64,000 nucleotides of DNA from Roseobacter cerasinus (GTDB lineage Bacteria; Pseudomonadota; Alphaproteobacteria; Rhodobacterales; Rhodobacteraceae): NCBI RefSeq assembly GCF_009811755.1, contig NZ_BLIV01000002.1, positions 675,001 to 739,000 of the forward strand, read 5' to 3'. Under the pieces are notes generated by a model. That model made no database searches and was not told where the DNA came from. It worked only from the letters and a program-made list of their open reading frames with translations. A program made the translations under genes and the position numbers. This document shows, in pieces, positions 33,529 to 44,082 of this stretch (positions are counted from its first letter, which is position 1; every line of letters starts with the position of its first letter).

Positions 33529-35271
33529 CTAGCGGAAGTCGAACATCCAACGGCTTTCCCGTGTGTCCGTCTCCCGAGCTGCTATTGAGGCCTGCCGTCC
33601 GGACACACATACATCATCGCCGGGAAGAGCGGAACGTCTGACAAGACCTGTTCTGCAACCTGCCGAGGTACCCAGTTTCAGGCGCACGTGCCTTTGCCCC
33701 TCAGCGCGGACGGCCGCGCGACGAGCAGGTGTCACGCAGACATAGTCATAGTTGGTGATGTTGCGCCAGACGAGTCCGATATTGCATGTCATGGGCCCAC
33801 GGGCGCGCTGCGCAAGCCGGAAGCTTCCATTGCCGTGATGAATGGAGTTTTCGACCCTAACCTGATTGCGTTCTGCTTGTGTGACGCAAACGTTGTCGCC
33901 CGGAACAGCATTTCTCGGGAAAAGGTCTCCGGTGCACCCGAGGCTTGGGGGGCTGCCGCTTGCGTGCCGGATATTCTGCGCTTTGGTTTCGCTCCAGCGA
34001 CTTCGCGATACACAAACCCTATCGGCGGGCGTTGCCTCACGCCAAACGAGACCTCGGACACAGGCATCCGCAACCGCACTTGTGACCTGTAGCCGTATGC
34101 TGTTGTCGGACTGCGAGAGAATGGAGACGCTTATCGGGCCATCGGAGAAGCCCTGCAATGGTCTCTGGAAGGTCGGGGCACGATTGTTCCGCGCCTCTAT
34201 TCGGCTCACATACATCAATACAGAGCGAGTGCTTGGTGGATCGACTGTCTTCCAACCCCAGTTGTTCACGCGTCCTGAGATTTTGTCTATCTTGTACACA
34301 TAAAGCCTGTCCGCGCGCCGCGCGCCTCTGAAAACTTTGCTGGCGTACTCGACGAGGTAGTAGCGTCCAGAGTCGTTGGGGTCGAAGGGAATCCGCAAGG
34401 CCCGAAAGCCGAAACGGCTGCTTAAGCCTTTGCCGTTAGCACGCAGCCGGATGACCTCGGACCGCGTCCGATTCCCTGGGGCAGCCTGATCTGTCCGAAG
34501 ACCGATGGAAGCAACATCGTGCTGCCCCAGCGCACCGATCCGATCCAGAGCGTGCAGGTTCAGAGCTGAGCCGTTGCTGCCCATGACTGCGTAGAGGTCA
34601 CCGTATTCGAAAGGATCGCGTTGCGGCCATTGCATGAATTGTCCGCCAAATGCATGACGCAGCGATAAGGTATGACCAAATTCATGACGCAGGCCAGCAA
34701 CACCTATTCGAAACGGTGTCGAAAGCCCTCTGTTGGCTGCAACACCGTAGTAGAGCACACCCCGGCTGCCCCAGATGCCACTATCATGCATCATCATGAG
34801 AACCCAAATGTGGTTCTCTTGGCTCGGTCGAAAACCGCTACGGATCGCCGCGTCTATACAGCGCCTCTCACGGGTGCTTCGATCCGGTATGCTGGTGCCA
34901 CCCAAATCAAACTCTTGTGGTAGCCTGACTGGAGCTCCAAATCGAGTCGTGAACCCTGAGTGGGGAGGGGAATTCCCATCAACCCCCTTTCGACTATAGA
35001 ACTGAACAACATTGGTGATGTTTCCAGCAATCTGCGCACGCTGGCTTCCTGTCGGCAGGGCACCATTTTTGAAGGTGCACGTCGCAACAAGCACCTCCGT
35101 ATTGCCCACAAGAGGGAGGCGAGGTTGAGCACTTGCGGCGGACCACTGTAGCATTGCGGAAAAAGTAAAAATTAACAGAGCCTTAAGGGCGAAGCGGTTC
35201 GAAAAAAAAGAGTTATTCAGTGAAACAATTGATGCCAACTTGAGCAAACCTATTCTTGTCATAGTTGTCAA
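33529..35271 (-). CDS. Secreted metzincin-like metalloprotease with four C-terminal repeats
   Basis: 580 residues. A hydrophobic export segment at about 28-49 (ALLIFTFSAMLQWSAASAQ). Zinc site H196-E-F-G-H200-T-L-S-L-R-H206, spacing as in metzincins but with Ser at the usual Gly, and Met-turn YAVMGS near 228-232. C-terminal part (about 405-575) has four units of about 45 residues of the form C-x-x-G-L-V-x-R-x-A-x-x-x-D-x-V-C-V (GLVWREATPADRVCV; DLFPRNAVPGDNVCV; GLVWRNITNYDYVCV; GLVRRSALPGDDVCV), each with two Cys. Codon use is less GC-rich than in its neighbours, hinting at transfer. Substrate unknown. Confidence 0.75.
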   Translation of the reverse strand: MTTMTRIGLLKLASIVSLNNSFFSNRFALKALLIFTFSAMLQWSAASAQPRLPLVGNTEVLVATCTFKNGALPTGSQRAQIAGNITNVVQFYSRKGVDGNSPPHSGFTTRFGAPVRLPQEFDLGGTSIPDRSTRERRCIDAAIRSGFRPSQENHIWVLMMMHDSGIWGSRGVLYYGVAANRGLSTPFRIGVAGLRHEFGHTLSLRHAFGGQFMQWPQRDPFEYGDLYAVMGSNGSALNLHALDRIGALGQHDVASIGLRTDQAAPGNRTRSEVIRLRANGKGLSSRFGFRALRIPFDPNDSGRYYLVEYASKVFRGARRADRLYVYKIDKISGRVNNWGWKTVDPPSTRSVLMYVSRIEARNNRAPTFQRPLQGFSDGPISVSILSQSDNSIRLQVTSAVADACVRGLVWREATPADRVCVSRSRWSETKAQNIRHASGSPPSLGCTGDLFPRNAVPGDNVCVTQAERNQVRVENSIHHGNGSFRLAQRARGPMTCNIGLVWRNITNYDYVCVTPARRAAVRAEGQRHVRLKLGTSAGCRTGLVRRSALPGDDVCVSGRQASIAARETDTRESRWMFDFR

Positions 35272-35382
35272 AGACTAGCAGCACTCAAGTCTACAGTCGA
35301 TCATACAATAGTCTGTTAGGGTTCCGGCGCTCGTATGACACCGGTGCTTTGGGGCTCGCGTCCATCTCGGCTCTGCGGGCTT

Positions 35383-36362
35383 CTACAATTCGGAACCAAG
35401 ATGACAGCTCATCCTATGTTCAGGTGATTCAAGCTCTCTGAGCTTTGGTTCGGTGGTCTTGCAAATGTCGCCGATGACGCTCTGGCATCGTGGATGAAAG
35501 GGGCAGCCCGATGGCGGGTTCACGGGAGAGGGGACGTCGCCACGCAGGACGATCGCTTCATGCGGGTTATCGACCCGAAGCGGCAGAGCAGCTGACAATA
35601 GCGCCTGTGTATAGGGATGCCGAGGATCGTCAAACATCTGGTCGGTCGGACCAATTTCCACCAGCTTGCCCAGATACATCACCGCGATCCTGTCGGCCAT
35701 GAACCGTGTTGTGCCCAGATCATGGGCCACCACCACGTAGCTGCAGCCAACGTCCTGCTGCAGATCCTTAAAGAGGTTCATGATCTGCGACCGGATCGAC
35801 ACATCGAGCGCAGAGACCGGCTCATCCAGAATAATCAGCTTGGGCCGGGCGATAATCGCGCTGGCAATCGCGATCCGTTGACGCTGCCCGCCGGAGAACT
35901 CATGTGGATAGTAATTTGCCTGTTCGGGCCGCAGACCCACCGCAATCAACGCCTCGTCGACCCGGCGGGTGAGCTCCCCCTTGCTGAGGTTGTCATTCAC
36001 CACAAGCGTTTCGGCCACGATGTCAAAGACCCGCATTCTGGGGCTCAGCGAGGCCCATGGGTCCTGAAAGACGGCCTGCACATTGGTTCGGAAATGTCGA
36101 AGTTCGGACTTGGACATCGTGTTTATGTCCTTTCCCTCGACCTCGACATTCCCGGATGTCGGATCCAGCAGGCGCAGCAACATGCGCACCAATGTGGTTT
36201 TGCCGCAGCCGGATTCGCCAACCAGCGCAAGGGTTTGCCCATGCTCAAGCGCAAAACTCACGTCATCGACGGCACGTACCGTGTGTTCCCCCCGACCGAG
36301 CAACCCATGCGGGATAGAGAAGTGCTTTGTCAGATTGGAGACCTTGAGGATCGGTGGATGGC

Positions 36363-36366
<4 letters not shown>
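35383..36366 (-). CDS. Peptide-type ABC transporter ATP-binding protein (OppF/DppF-like)
   Basis: 327 residues. Start is GTG 36366, which shares GTGA with the stop of the preceding ATPase gene. Walker A GESGCGKTT, signature SGGQRQRIAIA, Walker B LIILDEPVSALD, and the C-terminal oligopeptide-transporter domain with PPSGCPFHPRC. It powers import with DppD, B and C encoded upstream. Last gene of the minus-strand transporter operon. Confidence 0.92.
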
Positions 36367-37352
<986 letters not shown>

Positions 37353-37355
37353 GGA

Positions 37356-38201
37356 TCACACCTGCCGCAGTTTCGGGTCAAGCCAGTCGCGCAGGCTGTC
37401 GCCCAGCATGTTGACCGACAAGACGGTGAGCAAAATGGCCATGCCCGGGAAAAACGAAATCCACCAGTTCGAGACAATCAGCTGGCGCCCATCCGCGACC
37501 AGCAGACCCCAGGCCGGGATCGGGCGCGGGATGCCGATTCCCAGAAAGCTCAGCGTGGCTTCGAGCACGATCACGACGCCGATCTGCAGCGTCGCCAGCA
37601 CAACGATGGTGTTGATGATGTTGGGCAGGATGTACTTGCGCAGAATGCGAATGTCTGAGGCCCCGGCCACACGGGCGCGCGCCACAAAGTCGCGCTCGCG
37701 CAGGATCAGCGTTTCGGCCCGGACCTGCCGGGCGAAAAATCCCCAGATCACAAAAACGACCACCAGGATGACCAGCTGAAAGCTCGGGCCGGATACGGCG
37801 GCCAGCGCCAGCGCCAGCAGGATGCTGGGCAGGGCAAATGTGATATCGACCACCCGCATGATCAGCGCATCGACCACGCCCCGCACATACCCGGCGATCA
37901 GGCCCAGGACGGTGCCGACGATGGCCCCCAGAATGATCCCGACGAGCGAGATGACCAGCGCGTAGCGCGCGCCATGCATGATCCGGCTGAGGATATCCCG
38001 GCCCAGCCGGTCGGTGCCGAGAATGAACTCCGTTGTGCCCCCGAAAAACAGCGGCGGTTGCAGACGGTTGCGCAGATAGGCCTTGAACGGGTCATGCGGC
38101 GCGATGAGGTCGGCAAAGAGCGCCGGAATGACCAGCACGATCATCAGGACCGCGATGGGCAGAAAGGGCAACCGACCGAGGAGTTTTGGTGTCTTTTTCA
38201 T
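37356..38201 (-). CDS. Peptide-type ABC transporter permease (DppC-like)
   Basis: 281 residues from ATG 38201. N-terminal helix, ADLIAPHDPFKAYL loop and HFLGTDRLGRD-like segment (FILGTDRLGRDILSRIMHGAR), five further helices and the EAA loop RERDFVARARVAGASDIRIL. The gene starts 13 bp after dppB. Confidence 0.92.
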   Translation of the reverse strand: MKKTPKLLGRLPFLPIAVLMIVLVIPALFADLIAPHDPFKAYLRNRLQPPLFFGGTTEFILGTDRLGRDILSRIMHGARYALVISLVGIILGAIVGTVLGLIAGYVRGVVDALIMRVVDITFALPSILLALALAAVSGPSFQLVILVVVFVIWGFFARQVRAETLILRERDFVARARVAGASDIRILRKYILPNIINTIVVLATLQIGVVIVLEATLSFLGIGIPRPIPAWGLLVADGRQLIVSNWWISFFPGMAILLTVLSVNMLGDSLRDWLDPKLRQV

Positions 38202-38214
38202 CCCTCCACCCCCG

Positions 38215-39135
38215 TCAACTGAAGCGGATGCGGGGGTCGACCACCGCGTAGAGGACATCCACAAGGAAGTTGGCCAGCAGGTAGAACACCGCAAAGAACA
38301 TCACGACAGACTGCACCACGGGGAAATCCCGCCCGCGGATCGCGTCGATGGCCAGAAGGCCCGTCCCTGGCCAGGCAAAAACGGTTTCCACAACCACCGA
38401 TCCGGTCAGCAGGGACCCGGCCAGCACGCCAAAATAGGTCACCGGCACAATCGCCGCATTGCGAAAGGCGTGCTTCCAGATCACCGCGCGCTCGCTCACG
38501 CCTTTGACCCGGGCCAATTTGACGTATTCGGTATCGAGCACTTCCAGCATGGCGGAGCGGGTCAGCCGCGTCAGGGCCGCGATCTGGAACCAGGCCATCG
38601 CGATGGCGGGCAGGATCATGTAGGATAGCCCCCCGTACCCCGATGTGGGAAACCAGCCCAGGGTCACGGCGAAGATCCACATCAGGATGATGCCCAACCA
38701 GAAGGCGGGAAACGACTGCCCCAACAGCGCAATGATCCCGGCCATGCGGTCAAAGATCGAGCCGCGCCAGATCGCGCTGAGCACACCCAGCGGAATGGCC
38801 ACCGCCACACTGATCAAAACGGCCAGACCGCCTAGCTTCAGCGTTGCCGGGAGACGCTCCAACACGACACCTGCGGCGGTATTGCCTTTCCACTTGGTCG
38901 AGTCGCCGAAATCGCCGACCGCCGCGTTCTGCAGAAAGGTCAGGTACTGCACATAGTACGGCCGATCCAGACCCAGATGTTCCGTCAGGGAATCGATCTG
39001 CTGTTGTGTCGCGTCATCCGGCAACAGCGCATCGATCGGGCTGCCTGTCAGGTGGCTGAGGCTGAAGACGATCACGGTGATCACGAAGAGAGCGATCAGC
39101 ATATGCGACAGCCGGGTGAAAATGAAACGCAGCAT
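38215..39135 (-). CDS. Peptide-type ABC transporter permease (DppB-like)
   Basis: 306 residues beginning MLRFIFTRLSHMLIALFVITV. Six predicted helices, the DppB EAA loop LDTEYVKLARVKGVSERAVIWKHAFRNA and GSVVVETVFAWPGTG. It forms the channel with DppC. It lies 75 bp after the binding-protein gene. Confidence 0.93.
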   Translation of the reverse strand: MLRFIFTRLSHMLIALFVITVIVFSLSHLTGSPIDALLPDDATQQQIDSLTEHLGLDRPYYVQYLTFLQNAAVGDFGDSTKWKGNTAAGVVLERLPATLKLGGLAVLISVAVAIPLGVLSAIWRGSIFDRMAGIIALLGQSFPAFWLGIILMWIFAVTLGWFPTSGYGGLSYMILPAIAMAWFQIAALTRLTRSAMLEVLDTEYVKLARVKGVSERAVIWKHAFRNAAIVPVTYFGVLAGSLLTGSVVVETVFAWPGTGLLAIDAIRGRDFPVVQSVVMFFAVFYLLANFLVDVLYAVVDPRIRFS

Positions 39136-39210
39136 TCGTTTGGGTCCAGCACTGATGTGGTGTTGAAATCCCGGGCCGAACGCCGGCCCGGGATGCGGCG
39201 TGCACGCGGA

Positions 39211-40806
39211 TCAGTTCGCCGGAACGATGGATCCGAAATGGCTGACGCCCACCGATGTTGTGCCGGGGAAGGTCCATTCCCTGACGGTCTCGGGGTTCAC
39301 GATGACCTCGGCCGAGATGCTTGCCAAGGGCGCCACCGCATATTGCTCGAACACGCGTGTGAAGATTCCACCGGCCAGTTCATTGCGTTCCTCCAGGTCG
39401 ATGGAGACCATATATTTCTCCATCAACCCTTCGATGACCTCGTCCTCGTAATTGTTCCGAGGACCGCCCGTCGCAGAGTAATAGTTGCGGATCCCCACAG
39501 CGCTGGGTTTGACCGGCAGATTGCGCATCGGGTGGAACATCTTGGCCTCGCGCGCGCTGCGCAATCCGCCCAGGCTGGCCCAATCCATCTCGACGATCTC
39601 GGTCTGGAAACCTGCCTCATCGAGGAACACCTGCATCAGCTCCGCCATCGCCGGGAACTCCGGGTTGCCCGCCAACGTGGACGACAGGATCGGGATCACC
39701 GGGTTCGAGAAGTTCTCCGGATATCCGGCCTCGGCCATCAGCGCGCGGGCTTTTTCCAGATCATAGCCATATGCCGCCTCGAACCGCTCGGCCAACTCAG
39801 GCACATACCCTTCGTGGCGGGGATCCATCCCGAAGACGGGCAGGATCTCGGCCCGCCCGTCATAGAGAACATCGATCACGGCCTGTCGGTCGATGGAGCG
39901 GTTGATGGCTTCTCGGATGCGGATGTCCAGCCAGGGCAGCGTTTTATCCAGACCGTCGTAGCCGGGCAGAAGGAAGGTGCCGTTAAAGAGCATCGTCGTC
40001 TGGTTGGATGCGTTGGTGGAGGGGATCGCCTCGAAGCCCGCGTCAAGCGCGTCGCCCTGAAGCTCGCGCGGCAGGATGACGATATCCGCCTCCTTGGAGA
40101 GAAGCTGCGCGAGGGTCGTCGCGGGCTCCGCCACAAACTTCAGCTCAAGCCGGTCGAACTGCGCATCCTGCCCCGACCAGTGGCCCTCGACCTTCTCAAA
40201 GGTCAGACCCTGCCCGATGTTGCGCTCAACATATTGCAGGTTGGCCGTGCCCGCGGGCTTCGCGTCATAGCCTTCAAGACCTTCCTTGTCGAACTGTGCC
40301 TTGGAGTAGATCACCAGCGACCCGCGCCCGCCATGCACGAAAAGGAAATCGACCTGCGGCGCGGGCAGGGTGAATTTCACGGTATGCTCGTCAATCGCCT
40401 CAGCCACTGCGCCTTCGAGCTGGCTGATGCCGTTCAAAGTCGTGTCAGGACCGGTGTGCAACGCGAGGCTGTGCACCACATCCGCCGCGGTCACAGGCCC
40501 CCAGCCAAAGTGGAATTCGGCCTCTGGCTTCAGCTTGAAGGTCCATTCGGTGAAATCATCGTTGTGGCTCCAGCTTTCGGCCAGACCACTGTTGTCATAG
40601 GCGCCGGTCACCGGATCATGACCAACAAGGCCCTGCATGGACGGGCCAAGGGCAAAGTCCCCCGGCGTGTTCCAGTACCGGTTCGTCTCCACGGCTGGCG
40701 GGCTCATCACCATTTCAATGGTTTGCGCCTGCGCTGGCATAAGTGCCGCTGCTGACGCCAGCACTGCACTGATCGCGGCCACGCGCACGAGTTTCGATGC
40801 AAACAT
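39211..40806 (-). CDS. Family-5 extracellular solute-binding protein (copy 1)
   Basis: 531 residues with signal peptide (about 1-28, ALMPAQA). SBP family-5 fold: LVGHDPVTGAYDNSGLAESW, FTEWTFKLKPEAEFHFGWGPV, INRSIDRQAVIDVLYDGRAE. It delivers a substrate to the DppBCDF-like transporter that follows. A close paralogue is encoded at 44083-45687. GGGAGGATATT precedes ATG 40806. A GTTATCGATAAC palindrome lies 109 bp upstream. Confidence 0.92.
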   Translation of the reverse strand: MFASKLVRVAAISAVLASAAALMPAQAQTIEMVMSPPAVETNRYWNTPGDFALGPSMQGLVGHDPVTGAYDNSGLAESWSHNDDFTEWTFKLKPEAEFHFGWGPVTAADVVHSLALHTGPDTTLNGISQLEGAVAEAIDEHTVKFTLPAPQVDFLFVHGGRGSLVIYSKAQFDKEGLEGYDAKPAGTANLQYVERNIGQGLTFEKVEGHWSGQDAQFDRLELKFVAEPATTLAQLLSKEADIVILPRELQGDALDAGFEAIPSTNASNQTTMLFNGTFLLPGYDGLDKTLPWLDIRIREAINRSIDRQAVIDVLYDGRAEILPVFGMDPRHEGYVPELAERFEAAYGYDLEKARALMAEAGYPENFSNPVIPILSSTLAGNPEFPAMAELMQVFLDEAGFQTEIVEMDWASLGGLRSAREAKMFHPMRNLPVKPSAVGIRNYYSATGGPRNNYEDEVIEGLMEKYMVSIDLEERNELAGGIFTRVFEQYAVAPLASISAEVIVNPETVREWTFPGTTSVGVSHFGSIVPAN

Positions 40807-40914
40807 AATATCCTCCCAGATCGCTTGTTTATGTCCTCGGATGCCGCAACTTGACCGAACCCGCCTCCCAGGGGTTCAATGTCAGGATTTGCAGTTCTTT
40901 TACTGCCCGACTAG

Positions 40915-40926
40915 GTTATCGATAAC
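40915..40926. promoter_or_regulatory. Candidate LacI-family operator GTTATCGATAAC (site 1)
   Basis: Perfect 12-bp palindrome in the divergent region between binding protein 1 and the ketopantoate-reductase-like gene, 81 bp before the latter's ATG. The identical palindrome, with a shared flank (GGTTATCGATAACT in one orientation), stands 77 bp before the lacI-type gene at 45923-45934. A central CG with A/T-rich arms fits LacI/GalR operators. Confidence 0.72.
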
Positions 40927-41007
40927 TTTGTTAACTCTAGGAGACGTACCGCTTATGTCAACACACTTGTCACACGGGGCTTTTCCGTCTTTCAGAGCTG
41001 AGCCCTC

Positions 41008-42003
41008 ATGCGCATTCTAGTCCTTGGTGCCGGGGCCGTTGGCGGGTTCTTGGCTGGCGCCTTTCATGAAAAGGGCCATGACGTCAGCGTCTTGGCGCGC
41101 GGTCCGCACCTGGCCGCCATCAAATCCGGCGGCCTGCGGGTGCGGCGCCCAGATGGTCATGTGAGCACATGTGCGGTCACAGCGACGGACACCCCCGGCG
41201 ATCTGGAGCCGCAGGACCTCATTGTGACCACCGTCAAGGCTCCCGCGCTGGCGGAGGTGCTGTCCTCCTGCAAGCATCTCCTGCAGCGGGGCACACCTGT
41301 CATTGCGGCCATGAACGGCGTGTTCTGGTGGTACGGGAGCGGGTTCAAGGTTGGCGGCCAGACGCCGGAGTGCGCAAGGCTCGACCCTGGTGGCACGCTG
41401 GCCGATCTGGTGCCTGTGGATCAGGCGGTGAGCATGGTTATCCACTCGACCAATCAGGTTGTGGAACCGGGCCTGATCGAGAACCGATCCGCGCGCAACC
41501 GCTTTGTGATCGGTGCGGCCACCGCGGCGGGTGCGGATCGGATCAGGGCGATGCTGCCATCCCTGCAGACCGACACCGCCCGGTTCGAGCTGGAGGAGGA
41601 TCTTCGCCGACCCATGTGGCACAAACTGTTGCGCAACCTCTCGACCGCGCCTGCGTCGGTGCTGACCGGCGGCATGGCCTACGAGGTGCTGAACGATCCC
41701 GATGCGCAACCCATCGCGCGGGCCTTGTTTCTGGAAGGAGCCGCAGTGGCCCAGGCCCATGGGTTTGCCGGTCTGGGCGATGATGTTGACAGCGTCTTCG
41801 CGCCGGGCTCCGGCGCGAGGCAAAAACCCTCGATGAGCCAGGATGTCGATCTGGGGCGCCCCATGGAAATCGATACCATGCTGCGGATCGTGCAGGATTT
41901 TGCGCGTCAGGCCGGGGTGCCGACACCAACGCTCGATGTGGTGGTGGGGCTTGTGATCCTGCGTGCGCGGCTCGTCGGCGGCTACCCGCCAGCCGGAGGT
42001 TAA
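41008..42003 (+). CDS. Ketopantoate reductase family protein (PanE/ApbA-like)
   Basis: 331 residues. N-terminal NADPH Rossmann motif MRILVLGAGAVGGFLAGAF and the family's C-terminal domain (DLRRPMWHKLLRNLSTAPASVLTGG, and SMSQDVDLGRPMEIDTM, matching the P-S-M-x-Q-D-x-x-x-G-R-x-x-E-I-D signature). It reduces a 2-oxo acid such as 2-dehydropantoate or dehydrogenates the matching hydroxy acid. Within a LacI-controlled uptake locus it is more likely catabolic than a pantothenate-synthesis enzyme. Converges with, and overlaps by 4 nt, the hydrolase gene. Confidence 0.86.
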   Translation: MRILVLGAGAVGGFLAGAFHEKGHDVSVLARGPHLAAIKSGGLRVRRPDGHVSTCAVTATDTPGDLEPQDLIVTTVKAPALAEVLSSCKHLLQRGTPVIAAMNGVFWWYGSGFKVGGQTPECARLDPGGTLADLVPVDQAVSMVIHSTNQVVEPGLIENRSARNRFVIGAATAAGADRIRAMLPSLQTDTARFELEEDLRRPMWHKLLRNLSTAPASVLTGGMAYEVLNDPDAQPIARALFLEGAAVAQAHGFAGLGDDVDSVFAPGSGARQKPSMSQDVDLGRPMEIDTMLRIVQDFARQAGVPTPTLDVVVGLVILRARLVGGYPPAGG

Positions 42004-42839
42004 GCCGTCTTTTTCGCGGCAAGACTGCCCGCAAACGCCACCAGATCATCGACAAACCGGCTCGGATACTCCGCGTGCAGGGAATGCCCGCCGTCGGGGT
42101 AGACGATGCTCTGCACATCCGGGATCTGCGCCATAATATCATCCACATCGCTTTGGATGCGGAAAAGCCGGTCATGCAGGCCGGTGAGCACCAGCGTCGG
42201 GATGTTGAGGTCAGGCCATGGAAAACCCCAATCGGCCTTATGCACGCCTTCGGCCAATCGTCGGCGCGGGTGGTCCGGTGGCCAGGGGGTGTAACCGTCC
42301 TCGGGCAGATGCGACGGACGCAGCATCTCCAACTGGTCACAGCTCGACAGAACCGGGCGCAGCACATCCAGCACGAGCGGCATGCCCCCCATGGCGATCA
42401 GGCGGGCCTCCAGCTCATTGATCCACTCGACCTGCGCATTGGGCTTTCGCAGCGTATTGACCAGCACCATCGCATCCGCCGCAGCTCCGTTGAGCCACGA
42501 CCGCACAGCAAAGAGACCGCCAATGGACAGGCCCACGAAGATCGGGTTCTGGGGGTGCTCCTGCGCCAATGTGAAGCCGATATCGGCGATGATTTCTGAG
42601 GGCTCCAACGTCGCCGCCGCGCCGTATTTCGAGGCACCCTGGCCACGATAGTCGAATGAAAGCGTCCCAAAGCCCTTTTGGCGCAGCATGGGCGCGATCT
42701 CATCCTCCCAGACGACTGTGGAGGCCCCCATCGAGTTCAGGAAGACAAATGTCGCGTTCTCACCCTCGGGCGAGCTGTGAATGACATGAATGGCGTTCTC
42801 AGCATCGATCGCGACAAAGCGCGGCTCACCTTGTTTCAT
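42000..42839 (-). CDS. Alpha/beta-hydrolase
   Basis: 279 residues. Oxyanion region FVFLNSMGASTVVWEDEI, nucleophile elbow G-L-S-I-G-G in VGLSIGGLFAVRSW (Ser near 106), acid near VLTGLHDRLF and catalytic His in YPDGGHSLHAEYP. The layout resembles 3-oxoadipate enol-lactonase-type esterases. It probably opens an ester or lactone of the imported compound. Followed by the beta-propeller lactonase gene on the same strand upstream. Confidence 0.85.
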   Translation of the reverse strand: MKQGEPRFVAIDAENAIHVIHSSPEGENATFVFLNSMGASTVVWEDEIAPMLRQKGFGTLSFDYRGQGASKYGAAATLEPSEIIADIGFTLAQEHPQNPIFVGLSIGGLFAVRSWLNGAAADAMVLVNTLRKPNAQVEWINELEARLIAMGGMPLVLDVLRPVLSSCDQLEMLRPSHLPEDGYTPWPPDHPRRRLAEGVHKADWGFPWPDLNIPTLVLTGLHDRLFRIQSDVDDIMAQIPDVQSIVYPDGGHSLHAEYPSRFVDDLVAFAGSLAAKKTA

Positions 42840-42881
42840 CTTGGGCCTCTCTTTGGGTGTTCATCTTGCCTTTGGGCGTGG

Positions 42882-43934
42882 TCACAGGATTTCAACCCAC
42901 CCCGGTTCTCCGCCTGTCGGCAGCTCTAGGCGTTTCTCAGGTGCGGCAGATTTTCGGGACACGTCATAGAGCGCGATGCAGTCCCCCTTCAGCGCGCTCA
43001 GAACGGCAAAGCGCCCATTTGGGGTCACATCAAAACAGCGCGGGTTTTCAGGTGTCGCCACGATGTGCCGATCCAATGGGCGCCCGCTGTTCTCGTCGAT
43101 GTCCCAGACGGCAAAGCTGTTGCTGCGGCGCTCTGAGGCAAAGAGCCGATCTCCTCGGGGCGAGACCTTGATCTGCGCGCCCCAGGGGCTGCCCGCGAAC
43201 CCCTCGGGCAGGATGGACGTGCGCGTTAGCTCCTGAAGGCCCCCGGTCGCCGCATCCAGCCGGTAGCAGATCAGGCTGCCGTCGCGCTGATTGAGGAGAT
43301 ACATGGACCTGCGGTTCGGATGAAAGGCCAGATGTCGACAGCCCGCGCCGGTTTGCAGAGGGATCTCCGGGGGCGTGTTCGCGGTGAACCTGCCGGTTCG
43401 TTCGTCGAAGCGCAGGCTGACCAGTATGTCGTCGCTGAGGCTTGGGACATAGGCATACCGGTTGGTGTAGTCGGTCAGGATCTGATGCGCGCCGGGCAGC
43501 GGCACCACACTGTCGCTGGCCCGCGCCTGCACAAGCCCGTGATCCCCAAGGGGATAGGCCACCACAAGCCCCGAGGGTTCGGACGCGCCCAAAAGGAAAC
43601 CGCCGGTCCGATCCACAGAGATATGGGAGAGCTGCGCCATCACCGGCGTGCTCGACATATGCGTCAGATGCCCGGTGACGGGATCAATGGCATAGGTGTC
43701 AACGAGGTCGCCGTCGGGACCGGTCTGATCCCCGTACACGGCGGCATAGAGGCGCCGCCGGTCCGGCGCCTGTGCAAGCGGCAAGCCCCTGCCGACCAGA
43801 CCGGTGCCGCGCCCGGGCAGTACAATCGTTTGGACCTGTTCCAGATCACCTGTCACATCATGGCCCGAAAAGACGTTGATCTCATTGCCCGACAGGCAGG
43901 AGACATAGGCGGTATAGTTGCGGTTGGTGGTCAC
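42882..43934 (-). CDS. Seven-bladed propeller lactonase (6-phosphogluconolactonase-like)
   Basis: 350 residues of the lactonase/Pgl (YbhE) family: repeated blade motifs such as YAVYGDQTGPDGDLVDTYAIDP (in part), VTGHLTHMSSTPV, HQILTDYTNRYAYVPSLSDD, GAGCRHLAFHPNRRSMYLLN and NPRCFDVTPNGRFAVLS. Such enzymes hydrolyse sugar or cyclic-muconate lactones. It lies between the alpha/beta-hydrolase and second binding protein on the same strand, so may form one operon. Confidence 0.82.
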   Translation of the reverse strand: MTTNRNYTAYVSCLSGNEINVFSGHDVTGDLEQVQTIVLPGRGTGLVGRGLPLAQAPDRRRLYAAVYGDQTGPDGDLVDTYAIDPVTGHLTHMSSTPVMAQLSHISVDRTGGFLLGASEPSGLVVAYPLGDHGLVQARASDSVVPLPGAHQILTDYTNRYAYVPSLSDDILVSLRFDERTGRFTANTPPEIPLQTGAGCRHLAFHPNRRSMYLLNQRDGSLICYRLDAATGGLQELTRTSILPEGFAGSPWGAQIKVSPRGDRLFASERRSNSFAVWDIDENSGRPLDRHIVATPENPRCFDVTPNGRFAVLSALKGDCIALYDVSRKSAAPEKRLELPTGGEPGWVEIL

Positions 43935-44082
43935 ACTCTGCTGCCTATTCCCATGTTCAGCCCAGTGTCAGACGGTCGACGACACCTAAGCTTCGGTCGC
44001 TTGTTCGGATGGGACAGAGCGATCCCGGACGAGGGTGTTGCGCACCGACCCCCGGGACCGCTCCTGTTATGACGCCGCGCAG

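Noticed and set aside
38977-40755. 592-codon open frame antisense to binding protein 1 and DppB
   Set aside because: Spans two well-supported minus-strand genes; sequence is His/Arg/Gly-rich shadow translation with no domain.
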